Made by a program: the position numbers and the translations under genes. 64,000 nucleotides of DNA from Stenotrophomonas raiganjensis (SeqCode). GTDB taxonomy: Bacteria; Pseudomonadota; Gammaproteobacteria; Xanthomonadales; Xanthomonadaceae. The stretch is from contig NZ_JAUTXR010000149.1 of the NCBI RefSeq assembly GCF_030658505.1, positions 1 to 64,000 on the forward strand, written 5' to 3'. Under the pieces are notes generated by a model. It ran no database searches, was not told the DNA's origin, and saw only the letters and a list, made by a program, of their open reading frames with translations. Of this stretch, positions 32,119 to 40,854 are shown one piece after another. Position 1 is the stretch's first letter. The number at the start of each line of letters is the position of its first letter.

Positions 32119-33426
32119 TTACCCCGCCTTTCGCCGCAACGGGGTGACGTTGCTCTTCTTCTTCGTGGCCTTCGCCGCCGGTGCTTCGGCATGCGCGGCG
32201 AAGAAGTCGCGCACCTTCGGGTACACCACTTCGCGCCAGCGACGGCCGCTGAAGATGCCGTAGTGGCCGGCGCCTTCGACGATGAAATGCTCGCGGCGGT
32301 CAGCGTCGATGCCGGTGCACAGCGCCTGCGCGGCTTCGGTCTGACCAAGGCCGGCGATGTCGTCCAGCTCGCCTTCGATGCTCAGCAGCGCGGTATCGCG
32401 GATCGCCGACGGATCGACCTTCTCGCCGTTGACCACCCACTCGCCACGCGGCAGCAGGAAGTCCTGGAACACCACGCGGATGGTATCGAGGTAGTACCTG
32501 GCCGGCATGTCCAGCACCGCGTTGTACTCGTCGTAGAAACGACGGTGCGCGTCGGCGTCTTCCAGGTCGCCCTTGACCAGGTCGGTGTAGAAATCCCAGT
32601 GCGAGCTGAAGTGGCGGCTCGGGTTCATCGACAGGAAGCCGGCGTGCTGCAGGAAGCCCGGGTACACGCGGCGGCCGGCACCCGGATAGCTGGCCGGCAC
32701 GGTGTGGATGACGTTGTTCTCGAACCACGACAGCGGGTTCTGCGTGGCCAGGTTGTTCACTGCGGTCGGGCTGCAGCGCGCATCGATCGGGCCACCCATC
32801 ATCACCAGCGTGCGCGGCGTCGGTTCACCACGGCTGGCCATCAGTGAAACCGCGGCCAGCACCGGTACGGTCGGCTGGCACACGCTCACCACGTGCAGGC
32901 GTTCGACGCCGAGGTGGCGGATGAACTCCTGGATGTAGGCGATGTAGTCATCCAACCCGAACTCGCCTTCGCTGGCGGGCACCATGCGCGCGTCGACCCA
33001 GTCGGTGACGTACACGCGGTGGTCGCGCAGCAGCGTGCGCACGGTGTCGCGCAGCAGCGTGGCGTGGTGGCCGGACAGCGGCGCCACCACCAGCACGAAC
33101 GGCTGGTTGAGCATGGTGTGCAGCTGGTCGGCTTCATTGCTGTGGCGCTTGAAGCGCAGCAGCTTGCAGAATGGCTTGCTCACTTCCTCGTGCACGACGA
33201 TCGGCACGCGCTCGCCATCGACGTCGATTTCGTTGATGCCCCACTCGGGCTTCTCGTAATCCTTGCCGATGCGGTGGAAGAGTTCATTGACCGCCGCCAG
33301 GCGATCAGCACCGGGCATCTGCGACCACCAATGGCCCTGGTTGGCGAAGAACCTGGCGTTGGCCTGGGCCTGGTGCACCCAGGGGGCGAGCAGGTTGCGG
33401 GTCAGTTCGTGCAGTTGATAGAGCAT
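32119..33426 (-). CDS. phaZ: intracellular polyhydroxybutyrate depolymerase
   Basis: A 435-residue intracellular PHB depolymerase of the Ralstonia PhaZ1 type, which breaks stored native polyester granules to 3-hydroxybutyrate. The nucleophile is a cysteine in VSVCQP, Cys183. Asp355 in IEGELDD and His388 in EGAGHYGIF complete the triad; from memory these numbers are identical to those of R. eutropha PhaZ1 (Cys183, Asp355, His388). There is no signal peptide. The C-terminus is Lys/Ala-rich. An AT-rich block with ATATG and CATAT half-sites (about 33437-33451) lies just upstream of the start and may be part of its control. No PHB synthase is visible in the window. Confidence 0.9.
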   Translation of the reverse strand: MLYQLHELTRNLLAPWVHQAQANARFFANQGHWWSQMPGADRLAAVNELFHRIGKDYEKPEWGINEIDVDGERVPIVVHEEVSKPFCKLLRFKRHSNEADQLHTMLNQPFVLVVAPLSGHHATLLRDTVRTLLRDHRVYVTDWVDARMVPASEGEFGLDDYIAYIQEFIRHLGVERLHVVSVCQPTVPVLAAVSLMASRGEPTPRTLVMMGGPIDARCSPTAVNNLATQNPLSWFENNVIHTVPASYPGAGRRVYPGFLQHAGFLSMNPSRHFSSHWDFYTDLVKGDLEDADAHRRFYDEYNAVLDMPARYYLDTIRVVFQDFLLPRGEWVVNGEKVDPSAIRDTALLSIEGELDDIAGLGQTEAAQALCTGIDADRREHFIVEGAGHYGIFSGRRWREVVYPKVRDFFAAHAEAPAAKATKKKSNVTPLRRKAG

Positions 33427-33519
33427 GACGACCGAATATGTATGGTCATATGTTGCCGCGCAGCATATCCCATCCGGGTGTCCCGCAGGTTAAGTCGGCT
33501 GAAAATAATGAATCTGGAT

Positions 33520-34110
33520 TCACATCCGTTCCAGCGCGGCCGCATCGCCTGCCAGGGCGGGGCCGAGCCAGCAGTGCGACCCCACCGGCTGCAGGCCATG
33601 CCGGGCCAGCGTGCGGCGGTACCAACGCGCCGGGCGCGCCTGGAAGCCGTCGTGGTCGCCTTCGAACGCGTCCTCGGCGGCGAAGGTCTCCAGGAAGGCC
33701 ACGCCGCCCGTCAGCTCTGCCACGCCGGCCAGTCCGGCGCGCAGCTCGCGGTCGGGCACGTAGTGCATCACGTCCGAGCAGACCAGCAGGTCGACTGGGG
33801 CACAGGGCCGCAGCCAGGCGAAATCGCCGAAGCGGGCCATGTGCAGGTTGCGGGTCCTGCCGTAGCGGCGCACAGCGTACTCGCTGCTGTCGAAGCCGAG
33901 GTATTCGACCTTCGGACGCAGCTTCAGCAGCGGTGCGCGCCAGGCGCCTTCGCCGCAGCCGATGTCCAGCACGCTGCGGATCGGTCGTTCCAGGTAGTAC
34001 TCGGCACTGGCCACGGCCAGAGCGACCTTTCGCGCCAGGCGGGCGCTGCCGCCGATGTCGGCACGGCGGTACCAGCGTTGGAAATAGGCGGCGTCGTAGG
34101 TCTTGTCCAT
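33520..34110 (-). CDS. class I SAM-dependent methyltransferase
   Basis: A 196-residue protein with the class I methyltransferase fold. Motif I is VLDIGCGEGAW at about residues 46-56, the acidic loop after strand 2 is YLGFDSSEYAV, and motif IV is LLVCSDVMHYVP. SAM binding is clear; the acceptor is not. The closest general groups act on small molecules. The start at 34110 gives MDKTYDAAYFQRWYRR, a usual N-terminus for the group. It is divergent from hemJ, with a SMAG dimer in the gap, and is followed by phaZ in the same direction (93-bp gap). Confidence 0.88.
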   Translation of the reverse strand: MDKTYDAAYFQRWYRRADIGGSARLARKVALAVASAEYYLERPIRSVLDIGCGEGAWRAPLLKLRPKVEYLGFDSSEYAVRRYGRTRNLHMARFGDFAWLRPCAPVDLLVCSDVMHYVPDRELRAGLAGVAELTGGVAFLETFAAEDAFEGDHDGFQARPARWYRRTLARHGLQPVGSHCWLGPALAGDAAALERM

Positions 34111-34178
34111 GGGGCGGTGCGCGATCAGGGAAAACGGCGCCTATCGTACGGTGTTGCGCCCCCGGGTGTGGCGGGCCT

Positions 34179-34256
34179 GCAGTAGAGCCACGCCATGGGT
34201 GGCTGCCATGCTGCGGCGATTGGACGCGGCACCCACCCATGGGGTGGCTCTACTGC
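34179..34256. repeat. SMAG inverted dimer
   Basis: The arms 34179-34202 and 34233-34256 are inverted copies with one mismatch, headed by GTAG (34182) and, in reverse, CTAC (34250-34253). It lies in the divergent promoter region between the methyltransferase gene and hemJ, an unusual place for a terminator-like repeat. Confidence 0.8.
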
Positions 34257-34297
34257 GACAATGGGTACCCATCTACGCCAGCCGCCGGAGCGAGCGC

Positions 34298-34753
34298 ATG
34301 CAGAGCTACTACTGGGTCAAGACCTTCCACATCGTGTTCGTGGTGGCGTGGATGGCGACGGTGTTCTACCTGCCGCGCATCCTGGTGAATCTGGCCGAGA
34401 CCGCAGGGCAGCCGGTGGTCTCCGCGCGCCTGCATTTGATGGGCGTGCGCCTGTACCGTTTCGGCCATTCGATGTTCGGCCTGGCGTTCCTGCTGGGCCT
34501 GGTGCTGTGGCTGGGTTACAAGGTCATCCCGGATTTCCCGACCATGGTCGCGCCCGGCGGCGCCGGCTGGCTGCATGCCAAGCTGGGGCTGGTGGTGCTG
34601 CTGCTGGCGTATTTCATCTGGATTGGCCGCCTGCTCAAGGGCGTGGCCAAGGGCCGCGCGCTGCCGTCTTCGCGCACGCTGCGCTGGATCAACGAGATCC
34701 CGTTGCTGGCGTTCATCCCGATCGTCTGGCTGGTGCTGGCCAAGCCGTTCTGA
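34298..34753 (+). CDS. hemJ: HemJ/CopD family membrane protein, probable protoporphyrinogen oxidase
   Basis: A 151-residue protein with four transmembrane helices (about residues 5-25, 52-72, 82-106, 128-150). The N-terminus YYWVKTFHIVFVVAWMATVF with FYLPRILVN next, and the C-terminus RWINEIPLLAFIPIVWLVLAKPF in outline, match HemJ, the haem-b-dependent protoporphyrinogen IX oxidase. The conserved His11-region and Lys of AKLGLVVLLL are present. CopD-like annotation is the broader alternative, since both belong to one superfamily. It would convert protoporphyrinogen to protoporphyrin in haem synthesis at the inner membrane. Confidence 0.78.
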   Translation: MQSYYWVKTFHIVFVVAWMATVFYLPRILVNLAETAGQPVVSARLHLMGVRLYRFGHSMFGLAFLLGLVLWLGYKVIPDFPTMVAPGGAGWLHAKLGLVVLLLAYFIWIGRLLKGVAKGRALPSSRTLRWINEIPLLAFIPIVWLVLAKPF

Positions 34754-34789
34754 ATGGAGCGCGCTGCGCGCCCGGCGCATCTCAAAGAT

Positions 34790-34814
34790 GCATCCACGCA
34801 TGGCGTGGATATAC
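34790..34814 (-). repeat. SMAG palindrome (single, reverse)
   Basis: This is a SMAG unit in reverse, ending in a GTAT head in place of GTAG (34811-34814 read on the minus strand). It lies 36 nt after hemJ and before copy 3 of the larger repeat. Confidence 0.65.
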
Positions 34815-34827
34815 CGGGTGCAGCTGT

Positions 34828-35025
34828 GGCTTTTGATGTTCAGGTCCGCCATGAGCGAGCCGAGCATCGTAGGTGAAACAGGGGCGAAGAGGCGCCGATG
34901 TCTGAGCGCAGCGAGTTCGGCGCCGTCCCCTGATTCACCGAGAAGCGCAGGGAACCGGTGCGTGGCACCGGCTCGCGTTCGGCGGCATGTTCTTTGGTTG
35001 CTTTCTTGCACGAGCAAGAAAGTAA
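34828..35025 (+). repeat. copy 3 of the roughly 200-240-bp interspersed repeat
   Basis: Same orientation as copy 2. Shared blocks are GAGCGAGCCGAGC, GGGCGAAGAGGCGC, GTCTGAGCGCAGCGAGTTC and a terminal hairpin (35001-35009/35014-35022, 9-bp stem). It ends 13 nt before the accA stop, so the hairpin is placed to work as accA's terminator on the minus strand, although no T run follows. There is no gene in 34754-35037. Confidence 0.8.
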
Positions 35026-35037
35026 CAAGCCGATGAA

Positions 35038-35997
35038 TCAGGCTGCTTCGTACGTGCCGTAGCTGCGCAGGCGCTTGTAGCGCTGGTCCAGCAGCTGTTC
35101 GGTGGACAGCGCGTCCAGCGCCTCCAGCTCGTTCAGCAGCACCGCTTTCAGGCGCTTGGCCATCTGCGTCGGGTTGCGGTGTGCGCCGCCGGTCGGCTCG
35201 CGCACGACCTTGTCGACCAGGCCCAGGCTCTTCAGGCGCGGCGCGGTCAGGCCCAGCTGCTCGGCGGCATCCTTGGCCTTGCCGGCATCCTTCCACAGGA
35301 TCGAGGCGCAGCCTTCCGGGGTGATGGTCGAGTACACCGAATACTCCAGCATCACGGTGCGGTCGCCCACGCCCAGCGCCAGCGCGCCGCCGGAGCCGCC
35401 TTCACCGATCACCGTGCAGATGATCGGCACCTTCAGTTCAGCCATCTCGATCAGATTGCGCGCGATCGCTTCGGACTGGCCGCGCGATTCGGCGTCGATG
35501 CCCGGCCAGGCACCGGCGGTGTCGATCAGGGTCAGCACCGGCAGGCCGAAGCGCTCGGCCATCTTCATCAGGCGCAGGGCCTTGCGGTAACCCTCCGGCT
35601 TGGGCATGCCGAAGTTGCGCTTGATCTTCTCCTTGGTGTCGCGGCCCTTCTGGTGGCCGATCACCATCACCGCGCGGCCGTTGATGCGGGCCAGGCCGCC
35701 CATGATCGCCTTGTCGTCGGCGAAGGCACGGTCACCGGCCAGCTCCTGGAACTCATCGCAGATGATGCGGATGTAGTCGGCGGTGTACGGACGCGACGGG
35801 TGGCGGGCCAGCTGCAGCACCTGCCACGAGGTCAGGTTGCGGAAGATCTGCGCGGTGCGCATGCGCAGCTTGTCCTGCAGCGCGTGCACTTCCGCCTCGA
35901 CATTGACCGCCGGCCCGGCACTGGCGTTGCGCAGTTCCTGGATCTTGGCTTCCAGGTCGGCGATGGGTTGCTCGAAGTCGAGGTAGTTCGGATTCAT
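35038..35997 (-). CDS. accA: acetyl-CoA carboxylase carboxyltransferase, alpha subunit
   Basis: A 319-residue AccA, the alpha subunit of the carboxyltransferase that transfers CO2 from biotin to acetyl-CoA to make malonyl-CoA, the first step of fatty-acid synthesis. The N-terminal [34 protein letters not shown] block, DTAGAWPG and [10 protein letters not shown] are diagnostic. Length matches E. coli (319). The start at 35997 lies 28 bp after a TAGAAT -10. The gene follows dnaE in the conserved order, but a lipoprotein gene intervenes here. Confidence 0.97.
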   Translation of the reverse strand: MNPNYLDFEQPIADLEAKIQELRNASAGPAVNVEAEVHALQDKLRMRTAQIFRNLTSWQVLQLARHPSRPYTADYIRIICDEFQELAGDRAFADDKAIMGGLARINGRAVMVIGHQKGRDTKEKIKRNFGMPKPEGYRKALRLMKMAERFGLPVLTLIDTAGAWPGIDAESRGQSEAIARNLIEMAELKVPIICTVIGEGGSGGALALGVGDRTVMLEYSVYSTITPEGCASILWKDAGKAKDAAEQLGLTAPRLKSLGLVDKVVREPTGGAHRNPTQMAKRLKAVLLNELEALDALSTEQLLDQRYKRLRSYGTYEAA

Positions 35998-36025
35998 CGG
36001 AAGCCGTCGTGTAAAGAAGAGGGGA

Positions 36026-36031
36026 ATTCTA
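36026..36031 (-). promoter_or_regulatory. candidate -10 element of accA (TAGAAT)
   Basis: Read on the minus strand, TAGAAT lies 28 bp upstream of the accA ATG, in the gap after the lipoprotein gene. Similar TAGAAT/TATAAT boxes precede pyrH, frr and rpsB in this block. No strong -35 is visible. Confidence 0.45.
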
Positions 36032-36110
36032 GCCGAATGCGTGCAAACCACCCGTACGCCTTCGTCTGGAAGGCGACGGTAGCGCAGCCGGGCAGGGGGC
36101 GCCAGTCAGT

Positions 36111-36980
36111 TCAGGGCACCACCAGGGCGCTGCGGCCCATCAACTGGCTGCGCTGGGAGACGAAGTCGTTGTAGGCCTCGTTGGCCTCCCGGCCCAGCCC
36201 GCTGCCCAGGGTGGCGGTGGCCGAGGTGAAGGCCATCTGCGCGGCGAAGTCCTGCTTGCGCAGGGCCTTCTGTTCATCGGCGGTGGTGGCCTTCAGCCAC
36301 TGCGCGTAGACCTCGCGCAGCGGCCCCGCATGCGCCTCGAAGGCCGGCACCAGCGCCGGCAGGCTGGCCGGGGCCGGTTCCAGGCTGTAGGCCGGGGCCA
36401 CGTAGCCGGCCGGCTGTTCGCGCTTGAACGCGCCCGGCTCGCCCATGCCTTCTTCGACGTAGGCGATGAAATCCGGTGCCGTGAACACTTTGGCCACGAT
36501 CTGGCCACCACTGGAATCGACGTGGGCGACCACCTTTTCCTTCGGGAACGGTTCGCGCACGCCGTAGGTCCAGGTCTTGTCGATGAACAGGTCGTGGCTC
36601 TTCTCGAACGGGCCTTCGAAGTCGACGCCACCCAACTGGATACCGCGGTTGCCGACGCCGAAGTTCTTCAGCTTGCTCTCGTCGGTGACGTAGATCTCGC
36701 GGGCGATCACGTATTCGCTCAGCGTCGGATTGATCAGGCCGCCGCGACCATCGACGTAGACGATGAAGCGCACGTCGCCGAGCTTGTCGGTGTGCAGGCG
36801 GTGCTCGCCGATGGTCAGCGAGACCGGGCGCGAGCCCTGTGCAGCCACTGGCAGGTCCTTGCCATCGATGCTCAGCGCCAGCGGCGTGTCGGTCGGGTTG
36901 TCGATCTGGAACTCGATCTTCGACGGCGAGCAGGCAGCCAGGGCCAGCATGGCAGCGAACGGGAACAGCAGGGTTTTCAT
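36111..36980 (-). CDS. hypothetical lipoprotein between dnaE and accA
   Basis: A 289-residue lipoprotein (MKTLLFPFAAMLALAACSP, lipobox LAAC). The first part of the mature chain looks like a beta-sandwich (IEFQIDNPTDTPLALSIDGKDL, then LTIGEHRL), resembling surface beta-folds; the middle carries a TWTYGVREPFPKEK block. The C-terminal 100 residues are helical and Ala-rich. I do not recognise the family. It stands in the dnaE-accA part of the conserved housekeeping block and is probably co-transcribed with dnaE (54-bp gap), though its function need not be related. Confidence 0.7.
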   Translation of the reverse strand: MKTLLFPFAAMLALAACSPSKIEFQIDNPTDTPLALSIDGKDLPVAAQGSRPVSLTIGEHRLHTDKLGDVRFIVYVDGRGGLINPTLSEYVIAREIYVTDESKLKNFGVGNRGIQLGGVDFEGPFEKSHDLFIDKTWTYGVREPFPKEKVVAHVDSSGGQIVAKVFTAPDFIAYVEEGMGEPGAFKREQPAGYVAPAYSLEPAPASLPALVPAFEAHAGPLREVYAQWLKATTADEQKALRKQDFAAQMAFTSATATLGSGLGREANEAYNDFVSQRSQLMGRSALVVP

Positions 36981-37034
36981 CGGCACTCGTCCTTGAGACG
37001 TGGAACGGGGAACAGGAACATGACGGAGCCCGCC

Positions 37035-40000
37035 TCAGCTGGCCCACGGTGGGCTGTAGCGCACCTTCAGGGTGCGCACGGCGGGGTCGGCGCGCAGCGC
37101 CTCCATCAGCTTGGAATCGATGCGCACCGCGCTCTGCCCGGAGACATCCAGCATGCCGGCGACGCCGCCTTGCGGGCCTTTCAGCAGCAGGTCCAGGCGC
37201 AGCGGCGTCCGCCCCGGGCGATGGCGATCGAGCAGGGCATTGATGCGCTCCCAGACCGGGCGCTGCTGGCGCAGGTCCAGGCGCAGCGACAGCCGCGTGG
37301 CGTAGTTGGCGCAGACTTCATCGAAGTCCCAGCACTGGCGGATGCGCAGCGCGAAGCCGCCGTTGAACTCGTCCTCGCGCAGGCCACCCTTGACCACCAG
37401 GATGCGGTCCTTGGTCATCAGGTGGCCGAACTCGGCCATCGCGTCGGAGAACGCACTGCACTCGACGCGGCCACGGCCATCTTCCAGCTGGATGAAGATC
37501 TGGCTCTCGCCCTTGCGGCGCACGCCGACCACCTGGCCGGCCAGCACGGTCTGTACTTCCGGACGCCAGCGTTTTTCGCCACCGCCGCCACCACCGCTGT
37601 TGGCGCTCCAGATCTTCTCCACCGCGCCCAGGTCGTTGCCGACCAGGTCGCGCACATCGTCGCGCCAGGGGTCGAACGGATGGCCACTGAGGTAGAAGCC
37701 CAGCGTGTCGCGCTCGCCATTCAGGCGCTGCAGCAGCGGCCATTCTTCGGCTTCGGGCAGGTCCAGCTGGATCGAAACGGTGCTCGGATCGGGGCCGCCG
37801 AACAGCGAGTTCTGCCCGGAGGCACGCTCGCGCGCCATCTGGTCGGTGGCCTTGATCACTTCCGGCAGCTGCAGCATCAGCGAGGCGCGGTTGCGGCCCA
37901 GCTCGTCCAGCGCGCCGCAGTTGATCATCGCTTCCAGGGTGCGCCGGTTGAGCTTGGCCGAACCGACGCGGGTGCAGAAGTCGAGCAGGTCCTTGTACTC
38001 GCCCCCCTTCACGCGCTCGTCGACCACCGCTTCGCAGGCACCTTGGCCGACGCCCTTGATCGCGCCCAGGCCGTACTGGATGGTGTCAGGCGTCACCGCC
38101 TCGAACATGAAGGCCGACTGGTTCACCTTCGGCGGCAGCACGGTCAGGCCGAGGTTGCGCACCTCGTCGAGGAAGCCGACCACCTTGTCGGTGTTGTCCA
38201 GGTCCGAGGACAGCGTGGCGGCCATGAACTCGGCCGGGTAGTGGCGCTTCAGCCACGCGGTCTGGTAGCTGACCAGCGCGTAGGCAGCAGCGTGCGACTT
38301 GTTGAAGCCGTAGCCGGCGAACTTCTCCATCAGGTCGAAGATTTCGTCGGCCTTGGGGCCGTCGACGCCGCCCTTGGCTGCACCCTCGCGGAAGATCTCG
38401 CGGTGCTTGGCCATTTCGGCCGGTACCTTCTTGCCCATCGCGCGGCGCAGCAGGTCGGCGCCACCCAGCGAGTAGCCGCCGACGATCTGCGCCATCTGCA
38501 TCACCTGCTCCTGGTACACCATGATGCCGTAGGTGTCTTTCAGGATCGCTTCGGTACGCGGATCGGGATAGATGATTTCTTCCTGGCCGTGCTTGCGCGC
38601 ATTGAAGGAAGGAATCAGGTCCATCGGGCCGGGACGGTACAGCGACACCAGCGCGATCAGGTCTTCGAACCGGTCGGGGCGCGCGTCCTTCAGCAGGCGG
38701 CGCATGCCCGAGGATTCGAACTGGAACACCGCACCGGTATTGCCGTTGGCGAAGATGTCCTTGTAGGTGGGCGTATCGTCGAGCGGGATCGCGGCGATGT
38801 CCACCGGCGGGATGCCGGCGCGCTCATGGCGCTTGTTGATCGCCTTCACTGCCCAGTCGATGATGGTCAGCGTGCGCAGGCCGAGGAAGTCGAACTTCAC
38901 CAGGCCCACTTCTTCCACGTCGTTCTTGTCGAACTGGGTGACCGGGTTCTTGCCCAGGCCGTTTTCGTCGTGTTCGGCGTACAGCGGGCAGAACTCGCTC
39001 AGCGGCTCGGGACCGATCACCACGCCACCAGCGTGCTTGCCGGCGTTGCGGGTCAGGTCTTCCAGCTGCAGCGCCAGGTCGATCAGGTCGCGGACATCGT
39101 CCTCGGTCTCGTAGCGCTGGATCAGCTCCGGCGAGGCCATCTCCGAGCTGGGGCCTTCCTTGCCCTTGCCCAGTGCATCCTTCAGGTGGATGCCGAGGAT
39201 GTTCGGGATCAGCTTGGAGACACCGTCGACCAGGCCATACGGGAAACCGAGCACGCGGCCGGAGTCGCGCACCACCGCCTTGGCCGCCATGGTGCCGTAG
39301 GTGATGATCTGGCTGACGCGCTCGCGCCCGTACTTGCGCGCGACGTAGTCGATCACCTCGTCGCGGCGGTCCATGCAGAAGTCGATGTCGAAGTCGGGCA
39401 TCGACACGCGTTCCGGGTTCAGGAAGCGCTCGAACAGCAGGTTGTACGGCAGCGGGTCCAGGTCGGTGATCTTCAGCGCCCATGCCACCAGCGAACCGGC
39501 ACCGGAACCACGGCCCGGGCCGATCGGGATGCCCTGGTTCTTGCCCCACTGGATGAAGTCGGCCACGATCAGGAAGTAGCCCGGGAAGCCCATCTTGATG
39601 ATGGTGTTGAGCTCGAATTCCAGGCGCTCGAAGTACTCTTCGCGGGTCTTGCCCGGCGCCAGCGGATTCTTCTCCAGGCGCTCTTCCAGGCCGTCGCGCG
39701 ACATCTTCTGGATCCAGGTGTCCAGGGTCTCGTCGTCGGGCACCGGGTAGTTGGGCAGGAAGTAGGTGCCCAGCCGCATCTCGATGTTGCAGCGCTCGGC
39801 CAGTGCCAGCGTGTTGTCGATCGCATCGGGGATGTCGGCGAACAGCGCGCACATCTCCTCGGCCGACTTCAGGTACTGCTGGTCGCTGTACTCGCGCGGG
39901 CGCTTGGGGTCGTCCAGCACGCGGCCGGTGGAGATGCACACGCGCGCTTCATGCGCGCTGAAATCCGACGGCGACAGGAAGCGCACGTCATTGCTGGCCA

Positions 40001-40625
40001 CCACCGGCAGGCCGCGCTGGCCGGCAGCCATCAGTGCGAACTGGTTGAAGGTTTCCTCGCCCTCGCGGCCGGTACGGGTCAGCTCCAGGTGCAGGCCATC
40101 GCCGAACACGCGTTGCCAGTCGGCCAGCTGCTGTTCGGCCAGCTCATGCTTGCCGTCCAGCGCGAGGCGTCCGGCCAGGCTCTGCCGGCCGGCCAGCGCG
40201 AACAGGTTGGCATTGCCGGCCTTCAGCCAGTCCGGGTGAATGGCCACGCCGCCTTCGGGGCGATGGCCTTCCATCCAGGCGCGGGTCAGCAGCCGCGACA
40301 GGCTCAGGTAACCCTCGCGATCGCGGCACAGCAGGGTCATCCGCCACGGGTCCTGGCCTTCCTCGGCGATCAGCACGTCGGCGCCGGCGATCGGCTTGAT
40401 GCCCACGCCTTCGGCGGCCTTGTAGAACTTGACCAGGGCGAACAGGTTGTTGAGGTCGGTGACCGCCAGCGCGGGCAGGCCGAGTTCGACCGAGCGCGAC
40501 AGCAGGTTGGCCTGCTTGGCCTTCTTCGGATCTGCCTGGTCCGGCTTGGCCGGCACACGGATGGTGGAGTCCGCCAGCGAGAACTCGGTGTGGACGTGGA
40601 GATGTACGAAGCGGGAGTTGGACAT
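37035..40625 (-). CDS. dnaE: DNA polymerase III alpha subunit
   Basis: A 1196-residue replicative polymerase subunit (family C). Order: PHP domain from the start (FVHLHVHTEFSLADS), palm with PDFDIDF at about residues 410-416 carrying catalytic aspartates, thumb and fingers, a helix-hairpin-helix region (GLGAIKGVGQGA), an OB fold (about residues 1000-1080) and a C-terminal tau-binding region. A Gly-rich loop (NSGGGGGGEKRW) interrupts the OB-fold region. It is slightly longer than E. coli DnaE (1160). The start at 40625 (MSNSRFVHLHVH) is the expected N-terminus. It lies after rnhB, with a SMAG dimer between. Confidence 0.97.
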   Translation of the reverse strand: MSNSRFVHLHVHTEFSLADSTIRVPAKPDQADPKKAKQANLLSRSVELGLPALAVTDLNNLFALVKFYKAAEGVGIKPIAGADVLIAEEGQDPWRMTLLCRDREGYLSLSRLLTRAWMEGHRPEGGVAIHPDWLKAGNANLFALAGRQSLAGRLALDGKHELAEQQLADWQRVFGDGLHLELTRTGREGEETFNQFALMAAGQRGLPVVASNDVRFLSPSDFSAHEARVCISTGRVLDDPKRPREYSDQQYLKSAEEMCALFADIPDAIDNTLALAERCNIEMRLGTYFLPNYPVPDDETLDTWIQKMSRDGLEERLEKNPLAPGKTREEYFERLEFELNTIIKMGFPGYFLIVADFIQWGKNQGIPIGPGRGSGAGSLVAWALKITDLDPLPYNLLFERFLNPERVSMPDFDIDFCMDRRDEVIDYVARKYGRERVSQIITYGTMAAKAVVRDSGRVLGFPYGLVDGVSKLIPNILGIHLKDALGKGKEGPSSEMASPELIQRYETEDDVRDLIDLALQLEDLTRNAGKHAGGVVIGPEPLSEFCPLYAEHDENGLGKNPVTQFDKNDVEEVGLVKFDFLGLRTLTIIDWAVKAINKRHERAGIPPVDIAAIPLDDTPTYKDIFANGNTGAVFQFESSGMRRLLKDARPDRFEDLIALVSLYRPGPMDLIPSFNARKHGQEEIIYPDPRTEAILKDTYGIMVYQEQVMQMAQIVGGYSLGGADLLRRAMGKKVPAEMAKHREIFREGAAKGGVDGPKADEIFDLMEKFAGYGFNKSHAAAYALVSYQTAWLKRHYPAEFMAATLSSDLDNTDKVVGFLDEVRNLGLTVLPPKVNQSAFMFEAVTPDTIQYGLGAIKGVGQGACEAVVDERVKGGEYKDLLDFCTRVGSAKLNRRTLEAMINCGALDELGRNRASLMLQLPEVIKATDQMARERASGQNSLFGGPDPSTVSIQLDLPEAEEWPLLQRLNGERDTLGFYLSGHPFDPWRDDVRDLVGNDLGAVEKIWSANSGGGGGGEKRWRPEVQTVLAGQVVGVRRKGESQIFIQLEDGRGRVECSAFSDAMAEFGHLMTKDRILVVKGGLREDEFNGGFALRIRQCWDFDEVCANYATRLSLRLDLRQQRPVWERINALLDRHRPGRTPLRLDLLLKGPQGGVAGMLDVSGQSAVRIDSKLMEALRADPAVRTLKVRYSPPWAS

Positions 40626-40792
40626 GCCGGACCAGGTTGGAGCGCGCGGGCCCCGGGTGCCGACGGGGGAATCGTCGCCGGGGTCGGGAAGCGCTGGAGT
40701 GCCTGGTCAGGGTAACGAGGGCAGGGGGACGCGACAAGGACTTGACATGCCCCGCGGGACGACCGGGTTCAGGCGTGCGGGAGGCCGTTTCC

Positions 40793-40851
40793 TGTAGAGC
40801 CGAGCCCATGCTCGGCTGCTGCGGAAAGCCGAGCATGGGCTCGGCTCTACA
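40793..40851. repeat. SMAG inverted dimer between rnhB and dnaE
   Basis: Perfect 25-bp inverted arms, 40793-40817 and 40827-40851, with a 9-nt spacer; heads are GTAG and CTAC. It is nearly identical in arm sequence to the dimer after rluF (11495-11558). Lying within the lpxD-accA gene series, it could terminate or attenuate transcription before dnaE. Confidence 0.9.
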
Positions 40852-40854
40852 AGG

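Noticed and set aside
36330..40715. A 1461-codon open frame on the plus strand opposite dnaE
   Set aside because: Despite its length it is antisense to dnaE, which has full polymerase motifs; the product is a His/Gln/Val-biased mirror of the codon pattern.
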